DNA from: Paenibacillus methanolicus
GTDB taxonomy: Bacteria > Bacillota > Bacilli > Paenibacillales > Paenibacillaceae
NCBI RefSeq assembly: GCF_008124765.1
Contig: NZ_VNHS01000001.1
Location: 1,178,001 to 1,242,000, forward strand
Direction: 5' to 3'
DNA length: 64,000 bases
Positions 15,936-24,508 of the stretch are shown piece after piece. A model generated the notes under the pieces. It made no database searches. It saw only the letters and a program-made list of their open reading frames with translations, and was not told the origin of the DNA. The translations under genes and the position numbers were made by a program. The first letter of the stretch is position 1. Each line of letters begins with the position of its first letter.

Positions 15936-16898
15936 CTAAACTTGTACCGGCTCGTGAACCGGCAGCTCCGCGATCGTCCCGTCATGCTGGCGTATCCATG
16001 TCTCGAATTCCCGCTTGCCCGCTTCCAGCCGAATGACTCTGGCGCCGGTCTTGAAGCGGTCGTTGCGCTCCCCGTCGATATAACTGACATAGCGGGTCGA
16101 TCGTCCGTAGCATAGACGAATGCCGCGCAGCGTGCCGCAGAAGTCGTTCGCGTGATCGTGGCCGACGAACGCGCCCATCACGTCGCCCGCTTCGACCATC
16201 GCGGTGAACAAGCCCGAATTAACCCTCGGCGAACTAACGCCATCGAAGCCGTGTCCAAGGCAAAACTGCGTCTCCCACGCCTCGCGAAACTCGGGCAGCG
16301 GGATATGGAAGAAGGCCAAGGCCGGCACGGGAGCGCCGCCGTTCGCATCCGCCAGCTCCCGGGATTGACCGGCATACCAGTCGATCTGATCGCGGCGAAT
16401 CCAATCATAGCCGCCCACCCGGGGCGATGCCGAATAATCGCCGCTGTCCAGGAAATACAAGGCGCAGGCTGTCTCGTCCTGTCCGTTCAGCACGTGAATG
16501 ACGTAATTGCCTGCGCCGCTCACGCCCGGCGGATCCTCGCTTGCCATACAATAGCGATGCGCAAGCTGCTCCTCGTGCATCCGCCGGCGCGTCACGCCGC
16601 CTTCCGAATCGTGATTGCCGAACACCGCGGCCCATGGAATGGCGCGCTCTTCCGCGACGGCCACCGCGTCGCGCAGCGATTGGAGCGGGTCGCGTCCGCG
16701 CGCGCTCGCGGTCACGTCGCCTGCGAAGACAATCAGATCCGGCTTCTCCGCCTCGATGACCGCGATCATCGTCGCCGTGGTCGCTTCATTAATGGCAGGC
16801 GTCTGCGGATCGTAATCCTCCGCGTCGATAAACTCGACGTCGGAGAATTGGACGATGACGAACGTGCCGTCATCCCTGAACTTCATCGTTCTGCCCAT
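15936..16898 (-). CDS. Calcineurin-like metallophosphoesterase with altered first metal motif
   Basis: This 320-residue enzyme shows the family motifs in order: FAGDVTA (GD motif), VFGNHDSE (GNHD), FFHIPLPE (H) and FVGHDHAND (GHDH). The first motif, normally DxH, reads QFSDVEF, so glutamate stands where a metal-binding histidine is expected. The paralogue at 19013 keeps DLH. The start at 16898 has AAGGGGAG upstream and overlaps the end of the MFS gene by 16 nt, which implies translational coupling. There is no signal peptide, so it should act in the cytoplasm on a phosphomonoester or diester. Its place beside a sugar transporter and glycosidase suggests a phosphorylated carbohydrate, which is inference. 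Confidence 0.87.
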   Translation of the reverse strand: MGRTMKFRDDGTFVIVQFSDVEFIDAEDYDPQTPAINEATTATMIAVIEAEKPDLIVFAGDVTASARGRDPLQSLRDAVAVAEERAIPWAAVFGNHDSEGGVTRRRMHEEQLAHRYCMASEDPPGVSGAGNYVIHVLNGQDETACALYFLDSGDYSASPRVGGYDWIRRDQIDWYAGQSRELADANGGAPVPALAFFHIPLPEFREAWETQFCLGHGFDGVSSPRVNSGLFTAMVEAGDVMGAFVGHDHANDFCGTLRGIRLCYGRSTRYVSYIDGERNDRFKTGARVIRLEAGKREFETWIRQHDGTIAELPVHEPVQV

Positions 16899-18127
16899 TC
16901 TTCTCCCCTTCTTTCCATTCGATATTCGGTGCGATACGACCACCCGATGAGCAAGAAGAGCCCCGAGCAAGCCAGAAAAGCGGGCAGAAGCCCGAATTCG
17001 CGACCCAGCGCCCAGTAGATCACGACGGGACCGACCGCCGCGCCGAGATCCGTCGCGACCGAATAGGCCGTCATGATCGCGACGGCGGATGACTTGGCGA
17101 CATCGGCCGCCATCGCGTCGACGATCGTCGTCATCATCGTCCCCGTTGCTTTGACGTAGAGCACGATCAGCAGCCATGCCAGCGGCGGCAGCTCAAGCGG
17201 AACGAGCGCGAAGCCGAGCGCCGCGGCTGCCGCGGACAGCAGGAGCAGCGGCGTTCGGCCGGCCGGCCCGTCGGACAGCCGCCCGAACCAGCTCCCCAGG
17301 AACGGCTCCCAGAGGCAGCGGATCGCCTCCAGCATGCCGGCGAGCACCGTGCTGCTGATCACGATGCCCAGAATCAGCTCGCCTTGGCTGAACTTCGAAG
17401 CGATCAAATAGCTGAGAGCGGAGCCGAATATCGCATGGAGCGTGGCCATCAGCAGCCCGCACGCGACAATCTTCTTCACCGGCCGCGTCCATATCCGTAT
17501 CGTCGTCCGATCCCCAGCTGCCTTCGGAGGCGGGTTCGCGTCATCCGCGCTTCCCCTTCCGATGTACAGCGCGACCAGCGGCAGCCCGGCGAGCGCGAGC
17601 ACGCCGAACAAGATGGCAACCGGCTGAAGTCCGGCCGCGGGCACGAGGATGCCGCCGAATAGGACGCCAACCAGCGAACCGAGTCGCCAGACGCCATTAT
17701 ACCGGCCCATGAGCCTGCCGCGATTCGTCCGGTCGGAATAACGAATGACGGTCAGATAGCCGCCGATTCGAAGCAGCGACCATGCGATGCCCCACAACGC
17801 CCGCAGAACGAGCCATGCCGCGAAGCCCTTCCATATTCCGTAACCGGCCGTCGTCAAGGCTGCCAGCAGCACCGCCGCATAGAGCCCAGCCCGCAGGGGC
17901 AGCCGGTTATACAGCCATCCGATCAGCGGATTGAGCGGCAGCCGAACGAATCGGTTAATCGAGAGAACGAGTCCCACCTGCCAGAGCGAGTCGAGCCCCG
18001 CTTCCTTCCAATAGATCGGCAGCACGACGTACAGCATCGCATCTCCGAACAGCGCCAGCCCGCTGACGGCGCCAACCATGACGACCGCGCGTTCGCCGCC
18101 TCGTTTGCTTATTCCATCGTTCATCAA
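16883..18127 (-). CDS. Major facilitator superfamily transporter
   Basis: This 414-residue integral membrane protein has about 12 hydrophobic segments. A cytoplasmic loop after helix 2 has RFVRLPLNPLIGWLYNRLP, and RYSDRTNRGRLMGRYNGVWR precedes the next helix, both characteristic of MFS. Central helices are separated by a polar loop near residue 200 with YIGRGSADDAN. It lies between the PhnP-like hydrolase and a phosphoesterase in the cluster, so it may import or export a small product of that pathway. The start has GAGGG upstream; TTG at 18127 and ATG at 18124 are both possible. Confidence 0.85.
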   Translation of the reverse strand: MMNDGISKRGGERAVVMVGAVSGLALFGDAMLYVVLPIYWKEAGLDSLWQVGLVLSINRFVRLPLNPLIGWLYNRLPLRAGLYAAVLLAALTTAGYGIWKGFAAWLVLRALWGIAWSLLRIGGYLTVIRYSDRTNRGRLMGRYNGVWRLGSLVGVLFGGILVPAAGLQPVAILFGVLALAGLPLVALYIGRGSADDANPPPKAAGDRTTIRIWTRPVKKIVACGLLMATLHAIFGSALSYLIASKFSQGELILGIVISSTVLAGMLEAIRCLWEPFLGSWFGRLSDGPAGRTPLLLLSAAAAALGFALVPLELPPLAWLLIVLYVKATGTMMTTIVDAMAADVAKSSAVAIMTAYSVATDLGAAVGPVVIYWALGREFGLLPAFLACSGLFLLIGWSYRTEYRMERRGEEWAER

Positions 18128-18187
18128 TAGCCGTCCCTCGTGCTCCCGACGCCGCGGATACCGGCCAGCCAGCCGGCGCCGGAGCGA

Positions 18188-19006
18188 TCAGATCTGGACA
18201 ACGAGCCCATCGTACGCGACCTGGATGCCGGCCGGCTCGAATATCCGAACGAACTCTTCATGGAGCAAGCCCGAATTATGCGTAAAGTGCGTCACGAAGA
18301 TTTGGCCGTCCTTGGCCATCGCTCCGCTATCCTCCATTCTTCGCTTGACTTCCAGAATAGTCTCGATGCCCATATGGTTCGGATTGCGGTCGTTGCCCGT
18401 ATACCCATGGGTGCAATCGAGGATAGCCAGATCGACCTGTCTGCCGTCCAGCCACGCCCAGGTGGTCTCGGGCAGCCATCCCGTATCGTTGCCGTAGAAC
18501 ATGCGTCTGCCGCCTTTCTCGATATCATAGAGCAGACAGGTCTCGTACCGGTCATGATCCGCGAGCAGCGGCGTCACCCGCGCATCGCCGGCTTCGAAGG
18601 TCTCGAAGGGACGCGCGAGGCGGAACCGGAACCTGTCCCCGGCGTATGGCCCGAGCGCCGCCCGGCTGCGGCCGATGACCGCATCATTGCCATAGATCGC
18701 AAGCGGCGCGTCGATGCCATGCGCGAATCCTTCGATCCGGCTGAATAGATCCTCCGGGTTGAAATGATCGTAATGCGTGTGCGTGAACAGCAAATGCTCG
18801 ACCGCCCCGAGATCGACTCGATCTCGCAGCGCCTGCATATGCGAATCCGGCGAATAGTCCACTTTCATGACATCGTCGATGATGACGGAGCTGCGCGTCC
18901 GGACGTTGCGTCCGCCCAAGCTTCGCGCCTTCGCGCAGGCTTCGCAGCGGCAGAACGCGTTCGGGTACCCTTCCGCCGCCGCCGTGCCGAGAAAATGAAT
19001 CTTCAT
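18188..19006 (-). CDS. PhnP-like beta-lactamase-fold metal hydrolase
   Basis: This 272-residue protein has the metallo-beta-lactamase fold. It begins MKIHFLGTAAAEGYPN and carries CRCEACAKA (zinc-binding cysteines), HTHYDHFNPEDL as the HxHxDH metal site, LLADHDRYETC, and LDCTHGYTGNDRNPNHMG, with a late VTHFTHNSG. The N-terminal Cys cluster and the arrangement of His residues match PhnP-type phosphodiesterases, which hydrolyse cyclic phosphates in phosphonate and ribose phosphate pathways. It sits 6 nt after the phosphoesterase ending at 19013. Together with two phosphoesterases in the same operon it points to a phosphodiester-containing substrate. Substrate assignment is inference. Confidence 0.87.
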   Translation of the reverse strand: MKIHFLGTAAAEGYPNAFCRCEACAKARSLGGRNVRTRSSVIIDDVMKVDYSPDSHMQALRDRVDLGAVEHLLFTHTHYDHFNPEDLFSRIEGFAHGIDAPLAIYGNDAVIGRSRAALGPYAGDRFRFRLARPFETFEAGDARVTPLLADHDRYETCLLYDIEKGGRRMFYGNDTGWLPETTWAWLDGRQVDLAILDCTHGYTGNDRNPNHMGIETILEVKRRMEDSGAMAKDGQIFVTHFTHNSGLLHEEFVRIFEPAGIQVAYDGLVVQI

Positions 19007-19012
19007 CCCGTC

Positions 19013-19948
19013 TCACTCCTCCTTGTTAACTAGCGCCTCTTCGTTCTGCCAATCGACGCGGCCGTCGTCCAGCCGCAGCCACGACTCGAACGACCGATCT
19101 CCTTCCCGCAGCCGGATCACCCGGGCTCCTCGAGGGAAGCCTTCTTTGCCGTACGTGTTGTAGCCCGATGCCCGGCCATAGGTCAGCCGGATGCCGCATA
19201 GCTCGCCGGTGAAGTCGTTGATATGGTCATGGCCGACGAACGTGCCCATCACGTCCCCGGCCTCGACCATCGCGGCGAACAACCCGGAGTTGAGCTTTGG
19301 ACTGCAGACCGCCTCGTGCTTGCTTCCTCGGCATGCGCCTTGCTCCCACGCTTCCGCGTATTCGGGCAGCGGAATGTGGAAGAACGCCAGCGCCGGCAGC
19401 GGTTCCCCGCCGCTTGCCGCCGCGAACGAGCGGGATCGATTCGCGTACCAATCGATCTGGTCCTTGGCGATCCAAGCATAGCCGTCGACATGCGCGTGTC
19501 TGGAATAGTCCCCGCTGTCCAGGAAGTACAGCACGGCGGCAGCCGCAGCGGCGACGCTGCCGTGAACCGCGATCGCATAATTGCCGAATCCGGTCAGCCC
19601 GGGCGTATGGCCCGTTACGCTGCCGCCATATCCTAGCAGAGAACGGTGCAGTTCCTCGCGCGTCACGCCCGCCTCGCTATCGTGATTGCCGAGTACGACC
19701 GCCCACGGTATCCCGCTCGCCTCCGCTGCCGCCACCGCCTCCCGAATCGCAAGCAGCGGCTTGACGCATTCGCTGCTGTAGATCACGTCGCCGGTGAAGA
19801 CGATCAGATCGGGCGCCTCCGCCTCGATCGCAAGCTCCATGAGCGAACGCGTCCGCCGATCTTCCTCGTCCCCGTTCTTCCAATGCAAATCCGTGAACTG
19901 CACGATCGTAAACGTGCCGTCTTCCCGAAACCGCAATTGCTTCTCCAT
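19013..19948 (-). CDS. Calcineurin-like metallophosphoesterase (canonical motifs)
   Basis: This 311-residue paralogue of the protein encoded at 15936 has every metal motif intact: QFTDLHW (DxH), FTGDVIYS (GD), VLGNHDSEAG (GNHD), FFHIPLPEY and FVGHDHINDF (GHDH). The family uses a two-metal centre to cleave phosphate esters. It has no signal peptide. A GGAGGG site precedes the ATG. It follows the second permease pair by 77 nt and precedes the PhnP-like gene by 6 nt. The pair of paralogues in one operon probably act on related substrates or successive bonds. Confidence 0.9.
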   Translation of the reverse strand: MEKQLRFREDGTFTIVQFTDLHWKNGDEEDRRTRSLMELAIEAEAPDLIVFTGDVIYSSECVKPLLAIREAVAAAEASGIPWAVVLGNHDSEAGVTREELHRSLLGYGGSVTGHTPGLTGFGNYAIAVHGSVAAAAAAVLYFLDSGDYSRHAHVDGYAWIAKDQIDWYANRSRSFAAASGGEPLPALAFFHIPLPEYAEAWEQGACRGSKHEAVCSPKLNSGLFAAMVEAGDVMGTFVGHDHINDFTGELCGIRLTYGRASGYNTYGKEGFPRGARVIRLREGDRSFESWLRLDDGRVDWQNEEALVNKEE

Positions 19949-20026
19949 CTTCGATTCCCTCCCGCAGCGCCTGGTGCGCGGCTGTTCCTATTGGCTGTCT
20001 CTTCACGTTCTTATCATAGGTATGCC

Positions 20027-20989
20027 TTAGCCGACAAGACCAGTCCGTTCGATGCTTTCCGTGAAATACCGCTGCACGAACATATACAAGATGACAATCG
20101 GCGCGATGAACAGCAGTTCGCCCGTATTCTTGATCATGTAGCCGTACAGACCATCCTCGAACTGCGTCGCCGTCCACATCATCGGCAGCGTCGTCGTCAG
20201 CACCTTGATTTTGGTCAGCAGCAGGCCGGCGTAATAATTGTCGTTCCACATCCAGACGAACGAGAATAGGAAACCGGTGATAATGGCAGGTATCGCGTTC
20301 GGCAGCATGATGCGCCAGAACGTCTGGAAGACGCCGCAGCCGTCGATATACGCCGCTTCCTCCAGCTCCTTCGGGATGCCCCGGAAGAACTGCCGGAAGA
20401 TGAAGATGATCAAGCCGCTCTTAATCCCCATCCCCGTAATCGCCTGCAGAACGAAAGGCCAATAACTGTCCAGCAAATTAAGCCCTTGCCCGCCGCCGAA
20501 CCAACCGATAATGCCGGCCGGGTCGAAATACCGGTAATTCAGGTACGTCGGAATCATTAGCGTCTGCGACGGCACGACGATCGTGAACACCGCCAGCGCG
20601 AACAGGACGCCGCTGCCCTTGAACTTCAGCCGCGCGAAGCCGAACGCCGCCAGCGAGCAGGAGACGATCTGCAGCACCGTCGTGAGCAGCGAGATGACGA
20701 GCGAATTCGTGAACGTCTCGGCATAGCGCAGCGTGCTGGCCGCGAAGCGGAAATTATCCAGCGTGACGTGCTTCGGAATCCAGAGCACCGTCGGATCGAG
20801 CATGTCGCCGCGCGCCTTGAACGAAATCGACAATTTGAAGAACAGCGGGTACAGAATGACGAAGCACAGACCCGTCACCAGCACCGCGCGCAGCAGCACC
20901 CAAGCGGCAGAACTCAGCTTGTTCAGCGGCTGCTTCTGCCGGATCAAGCGCGCCGCGGCTCTGCCCGACCGCATGGCCGTCTCTTTCAT
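20027..20989 (-). CDS. Carbohydrate ABC transporter permease (second pair, inner subunit)
   Basis: This 320-residue membrane protein has about six helices. The ATPase-contact EAA loop is visible as EAAYIDGCGVFQTFWRIMLP at about residues 212-231. The first helix begins near residue 30 (VLLRAVLVTGLCFVILYPLF), and the basic N terminus fits the MalG/UgpE class. It pairs with the permease at 21005, 15 nt upstream. No ATP-binding gene is nearby. In Firmicutes, MsmX-type shared ATPases commonly energise such systems, so that is the likely arrangement here. AGGGG precedes the ATG. Confidence 0.9.
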   Translation of the reverse strand: MKETAMRSGRAAARLIRQKQPLNKLSSAAWVLLRAVLVTGLCFVILYPLFFKLSISFKARGDMLDPTVLWIPKHVTLDNFRFAASTLRYAETFTNSLVISLLTTVLQIVSCSLAAFGFARLKFKGSGVLFALAVFTIVVPSQTLMIPTYLNYRYFDPAGIIGWFGGGQGLNLLDSYWPFVLQAITGMGIKSGLIIFIFRQFFRGIPKELEEAAYIDGCGVFQTFWRIMLPNAIPAIITGFLFSFVWMWNDNYYAGLLLTKIKVLTTTLPMMWTATQFEDGLYGYMIKNTGELLFIAPIVILYMFVQRYFTESIERTGLVG

Positions 20990-21004
20990 GCGTTTCCCCT
21001 CCGA

Positions 21005-21934
21005 TCAGTCGTAATAGAACACTTTGGTCGATACCAAACGGACCAGCGCGAGCAGAATGATTCCCGTGACCGCGAAATATACCCACGACATCGCCGCGCT
21101 CAGGCTGAAGTTCAGCGCATCGAAGGCGGTATCGCTGATGAGCACGCTTAGCTTGTTGTAGTTGTACGAATCGATGACCGTGTAGACCAGATTGGTCAGA
21201 ATGAGCGGACTAACCATCGGGAAGGTGATCTTCCAGAACGCTTCGTAGCCTGTCGTCCCTTCGATCTTCGCCGCTTCGTAGAGCGCCGGCGACACCGACT
21301 GCAAGCCCGCGAGGAAGATTAGGATTTGGACGCCCGAATGGCTAATAATCTCGTAAATTCGGTTAACCGAGCCGGTAATGTAGGAGGTGATGCCGCTGCC
21401 GAAACCGGACTGCAGCAGCAGCGCTTCCAGCTCCGTGCTCTTGAGCGCCCCGCCGCCGTCGGCCCCGCTGACGTTCTGCGCGACCATCGCCATGTCGCTG
21501 CTCTGCTCCACCGTGATCAGATTCGTGGCGAGCAGCACGGGCAAGAAGAAGATCGCCCGCGCCAGCACGCGGCCGCGAAACTTCTGGTTCAGCAGCGTCG
21601 CCGCGAACAGGCTGAACACGACGATCGACGGGATGTTGATCGCAAGGTCTACCAGCGATTCGACGAGCAGCCGCGTATAGGTCGCATGCTCGGTGAACAG
21701 TTCGTCGTAGAACCGCAGGCCGGCGAACGTCGTATCGAACCCTTCGAGCCCGACCTCCAGCGTGTTCACGCTGTATAGAAGCGATTGAACGAGCGGAACC
21801 GCGAACAGAAAGACGAAACCGATGAACCACGGACTGACGAATAGGACGCCGAGCCACGATTTTTTGTCGGACAGCGACAGGCTCCTTCCTCCTATCGGAA
21901 GCTTCCACAGCTTTCGCGCAGGCTTCATGGTCAT
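21005..21934 (-). CDS. Sugar ABC transporter permease (second pair, outer subunit)
   Basis: This 309-residue permease has six predicted helices. Features include WLGVLFVSPWFIGFVFLFAVP in helix 1 and an EAA loop EAAKIEGTTGYEAFWKITFP at about 215-234, matching the MalF/UgpA class. A long extracytoplasmic loop (about residues 115-165) has polar sequence ending in GITSYITGSV. Its ATG overlaps the stop of the DUF5696 gene by 4 nt (21931-21934), which suggests coupled translation and tight stoichiometry. It forms a pair with the permease at 20027. Confidence 0.9.
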   Translation of the reverse strand: MTMKPARKLWKLPIGGRSLSLSDKKSWLGVLFVSPWFIGFVFLFAVPLVQSLLYSVNTLEVGLEGFDTTFAGLRFYDELFTEHATYTRLLVESLVDLAINIPSIVVFSLFAATLLNQKFRGRVLARAIFFLPVLLATNLITVEQSSDMAMVAQNVSGADGGGALKSTELEALLLQSGFGSGITSYITGSVNRIYEIISHSGVQILIFLAGLQSVSPALYEAAKIEGTTGYEAFWKITFPMVSPLILTNLVYTVIDSYNYNKLSVLISDTAFDALNFSLSAAMSWVYFAVTGIILLALVRLVSTKVFYYD

Positions 21935-24495
21935 GTTCTCCCCCCTTCGATGCGGTAGCCGCGCCCTTCGATCCGGGTCCCGTCGATCGTTACGGCTTGC
22001 GCGTTGTAGTTGACGGTCACCCTCTTCCCTCGCTCGTAGGTCGTCCGGTAGACGTTGTCCGCCAACTTCTCGTGCTTCACGATCGGCTGCAGCCGCACGT
22101 CGCCGACCGCCTCGTTCAGCTCATGGTAAGCGCGAATCGCTTCCTCGAACCAATTCGAATAATGCGCCGCATACAGATCGTTGAAGTCCGTGCCGCGCAC
22201 GGCGGCCGGGTCGCCGTAGAACCACAGCACATACAGGCTTGCGCCCGTCTCCAGCGACTTAAGCAGGTTCGACGCGTAATCCTGATCGCGGCTTAAATTA
22301 ACCGGCGCCCCGGCGTAATCGACGAATCCGTGCACGACCATTTCGTAGAACGGCACATCCTCGTCGGCGAGATAGAGCCGGCTGCCCGCGAGCGGCGCAT
22401 GCACGACCGTATCCGCGTACGGAAGCACGATGCCGTTGCCGCCGCTGACCATCAGCTTGCCGGCTTCCTCCGCGAGTTCCGCCGCGCTCTGCGCGACAAG
22501 CGAAGCGCTAGCTTGCCGGTCCAGCGTGGCGCGCGACGATACGGTGGAATTGACATCCTCGCCGAGATCGCGAAGCGACAGTCCGCCCGTTCCCAGCTGT
22601 CGGAAGTCCTTCAGGAAATCATCTACAAGCCCCGTCAGCTTCTTCGGCGACAGCACGTAGTAGTCCGTGCCGTCTTTGTTGGTCGTGACCGGATCGCGCC
22701 GCATCTGCCGGATTCCTTCCCGGAACAGGAATGCCGCGCCGTCGCGGGACGGCTTGAACCCTTCGCCGCCGCGGGACACGCGCTGAAGCGCCACGTCCGG
22801 ATACAGTTTGATTCCGTTCTCGCCCGCATAGGCGTTCAATTGACCGAATCCCTTAGCCCCGCCGAGCGCGCGCTCGATCTCGACGTCGTCGGGATAGTCA
22901 TGGTCGATCCCGCCGTTGAACCAGCCCGAGTAGCGCAGCTTGATATGGTCGACCCGCTTCGCCTTCAGCCGCTCCAGCAGCGACCGCGCCTGCTTGAACG
23001 TCGTAAGCGCCTCCGACGATGAGTACGGGACGCCCAGTATCGTCTTCCGCACGTCGATCGCGCCGGCCAGCTCCAGAATGAACGGCGAAGTCAACTCGCC
23101 CTGCATCGGCTTGAGCTTGCCCTGGCGAACGAGCGCGCCCCGGTAATAATTCGCCATGCCGGAATAATCGGAGTCCGCGCCGGACAAGAACGCGTAGCGA
23201 ATTTCGATCTCGCCGCCGAACATCTCGGGGAACAACGGACTGTTCTTGGCCACCGCGCCTACCCGGTACGTGAACATCTCCATCGGCTTGATCAGAAACT
23301 CCGCATACGCGCGGTTGTACACGTTCACCCGGCCGCTAATATCCGCGTGGACCGAAGCGATCGCGTCGCCTTCCTCGATCATCGCCAGGAACGCATGGTC
23401 GCCCTTCTTCATCCCGTACACCGGGAAGCGGGGCGTCGCGGGTTCCGGGGGCTGCGCGCCTTCGTTCTCCTTGGCGAGCAGCGTGCGATCGTTGCCGTAT
23501 ACGGGCATGTCGTAAGGCAGCGCGGACGTCTTGCCGTTGTTCAAGTAGATCAACGCGCCCGAACCGTCCGGAATGAACATATATCCCTGCTCGGCGGCGC
23601 CGGCTGCCCCGAACATCTCCAGCAGCTTGATCGACTGGATCGGGAATGCCGGCGTATCCGTCACTTCCGACGCCGCTATCCGCACGCGGAGCTCCGCGCC
23701 GTCCAGCTCGTATTCGATCGGAACCGTGAACCTGGCGGTTGCGGCCGCTTGCTCGCCCCCCGCGTTATTCGCCGCGTTGTCGGCCTTGGCGTCTTCCGCC
23801 GCGTAACCGGCCTGTTCCAGGATCGCGACGATGTCGGCCACGACGTAATCCGGGATTTCCTTGCGCTTGTAGATTTGGGTTTCCTCGTCCAGGAAGAACC
23901 GCTTCTCGATCTCGAAACGCTGCTTCTCGTCGGCGAGCTTGCCGAGAATTTTCTCGTCCATGCGCGCCTTGGAGATCAGCGTCGGTATCGCTTCGAGCCC
24001 TTGCTGGAAGTTGCCCAGCCGATACGTGATTTTGACGCCTTTCGCCGTGCGGGCAATGCCGAACTGCTTGCGTTTGACCGACTCGGCGTAGTTGTTCGCG
24101 GCGAAGCTCTGGCCCTTATCGTTGTTATAAGCAATCGAGAATTGCGCGGACAAATTGTCCCGGTTCGGTCCTTCCGCCTTCTTGTCCTGGTCGCGGTCCT
24201 GCGGATTGGAGTACCATAGCATTCCGCTGCGCTTGTCTTTCACGGCGATCTCCGTCGTGGCCGGATCGAGCAGGAGCGCGAGCGATTCATTTTCGTACAC
24301 CTGCTGAAGACCAGCCGTCTGCGCGAACGCGATCGCTCCACCCGACTCGCTCTCCGGCGCCTCGCCGTCCTGCGCGGTAACCGCCGCCGTGCGCTCCGTG
24401 CTCGGCGCCGCCGTCCATTGCAGGATCAGATAAGCCGCCGCCGCGGCACAGACCAAGCTTCCGATAATAATCCGTTTGGCTGTCTTGCGTTTCAT
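21931..24495 (-). CDS. DUF5696-domain membrane-anchored protein
   Basis: This 854-residue protein is anchored by one N-terminal helix at about residues 9-27 (IIIGSLVCAAAAAYLILQW), with the rest outside the cell. The bulk matches what I know as the DUF5696 protein found next to sugar permeases in Paenibacillaceae. Recognisable stretches include YMFIPDGSGALIYLNNGKTS, a barrel-like central region (IKLRYSGWFNGGIDHDYP) and VSGGNGIVLPYAD. The fold resembles glycosidase-like barrels, so an extracellular carbohydrate-active or binding role is plausible but unproven. It lies between the NHL/Yip1 gene (13 nt) and a permease (4-nt overlap), which places it in the transport machinery. Confidence 0.8.
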   Translation of the reverse strand: MKRKTAKRIIIGSLVCAAAAAYLILQWTAAPSTERTAAVTAQDGEAPESESGGAIAFAQTAGLQQVYENESLALLLDPATTEIAVKDKRSGMLWYSNPQDRDQDKKAEGPNRDNLSAQFSIAYNNDKGQSFAANNYAESVKRKQFGIARTAKGVKITYRLGNFQQGLEAIPTLISKARMDEKILGKLADEKQRFEIEKRFFLDEETQIYKRKEIPDYVVADIVAILEQAGYAAEDAKADNAANNAGGEQAAATARFTVPIEYELDGAELRVRIAASEVTDTPAFPIQSIKLLEMFGAAGAAEQGYMFIPDGSGALIYLNNGKTSALPYDMPVYGNDRTLLAKENEGAQPPEPATPRFPVYGMKKGDHAFLAMIEEGDAIASVHADISGRVNVYNRAYAEFLIKPMEMFTYRVGAVAKNSPLFPEMFGGEIEIRYAFLSGADSDYSGMANYYRGALVRQGKLKPMQGELTSPFILELAGAIDVRKTILGVPYSSSEALTTFKQARSLLERLKAKRVDHIKLRYSGWFNGGIDHDYPDDVEIERALGGAKGFGQLNAYAGENGIKLYPDVALQRVSRGGEGFKPSRDGAAFLFREGIRQMRRDPVTTNKDGTDYYVLSPKKLTGLVDDFLKDFRQLGTGGLSLRDLGEDVNSTVSSRATLDRQASASLVAQSAAELAEEAGKLMVSGGNGIVLPYADTVVHAPLAGSRLYLADEDVPFYEMVVHGFVDYAGAPVNLSRDQDYASNLLKSLETGASLYVLWFYGDPAAVRGTDFNDLYAAHYSNWFEEAIRAYHELNEAVGDVRLQPIVKHEKLADNVYRTTYERGKRVTVNYNAQAVTIDGTRIEGRGYRIEGGRT

Positions 24496-24508
24496 TCCGA
24501 TCCCTCCT

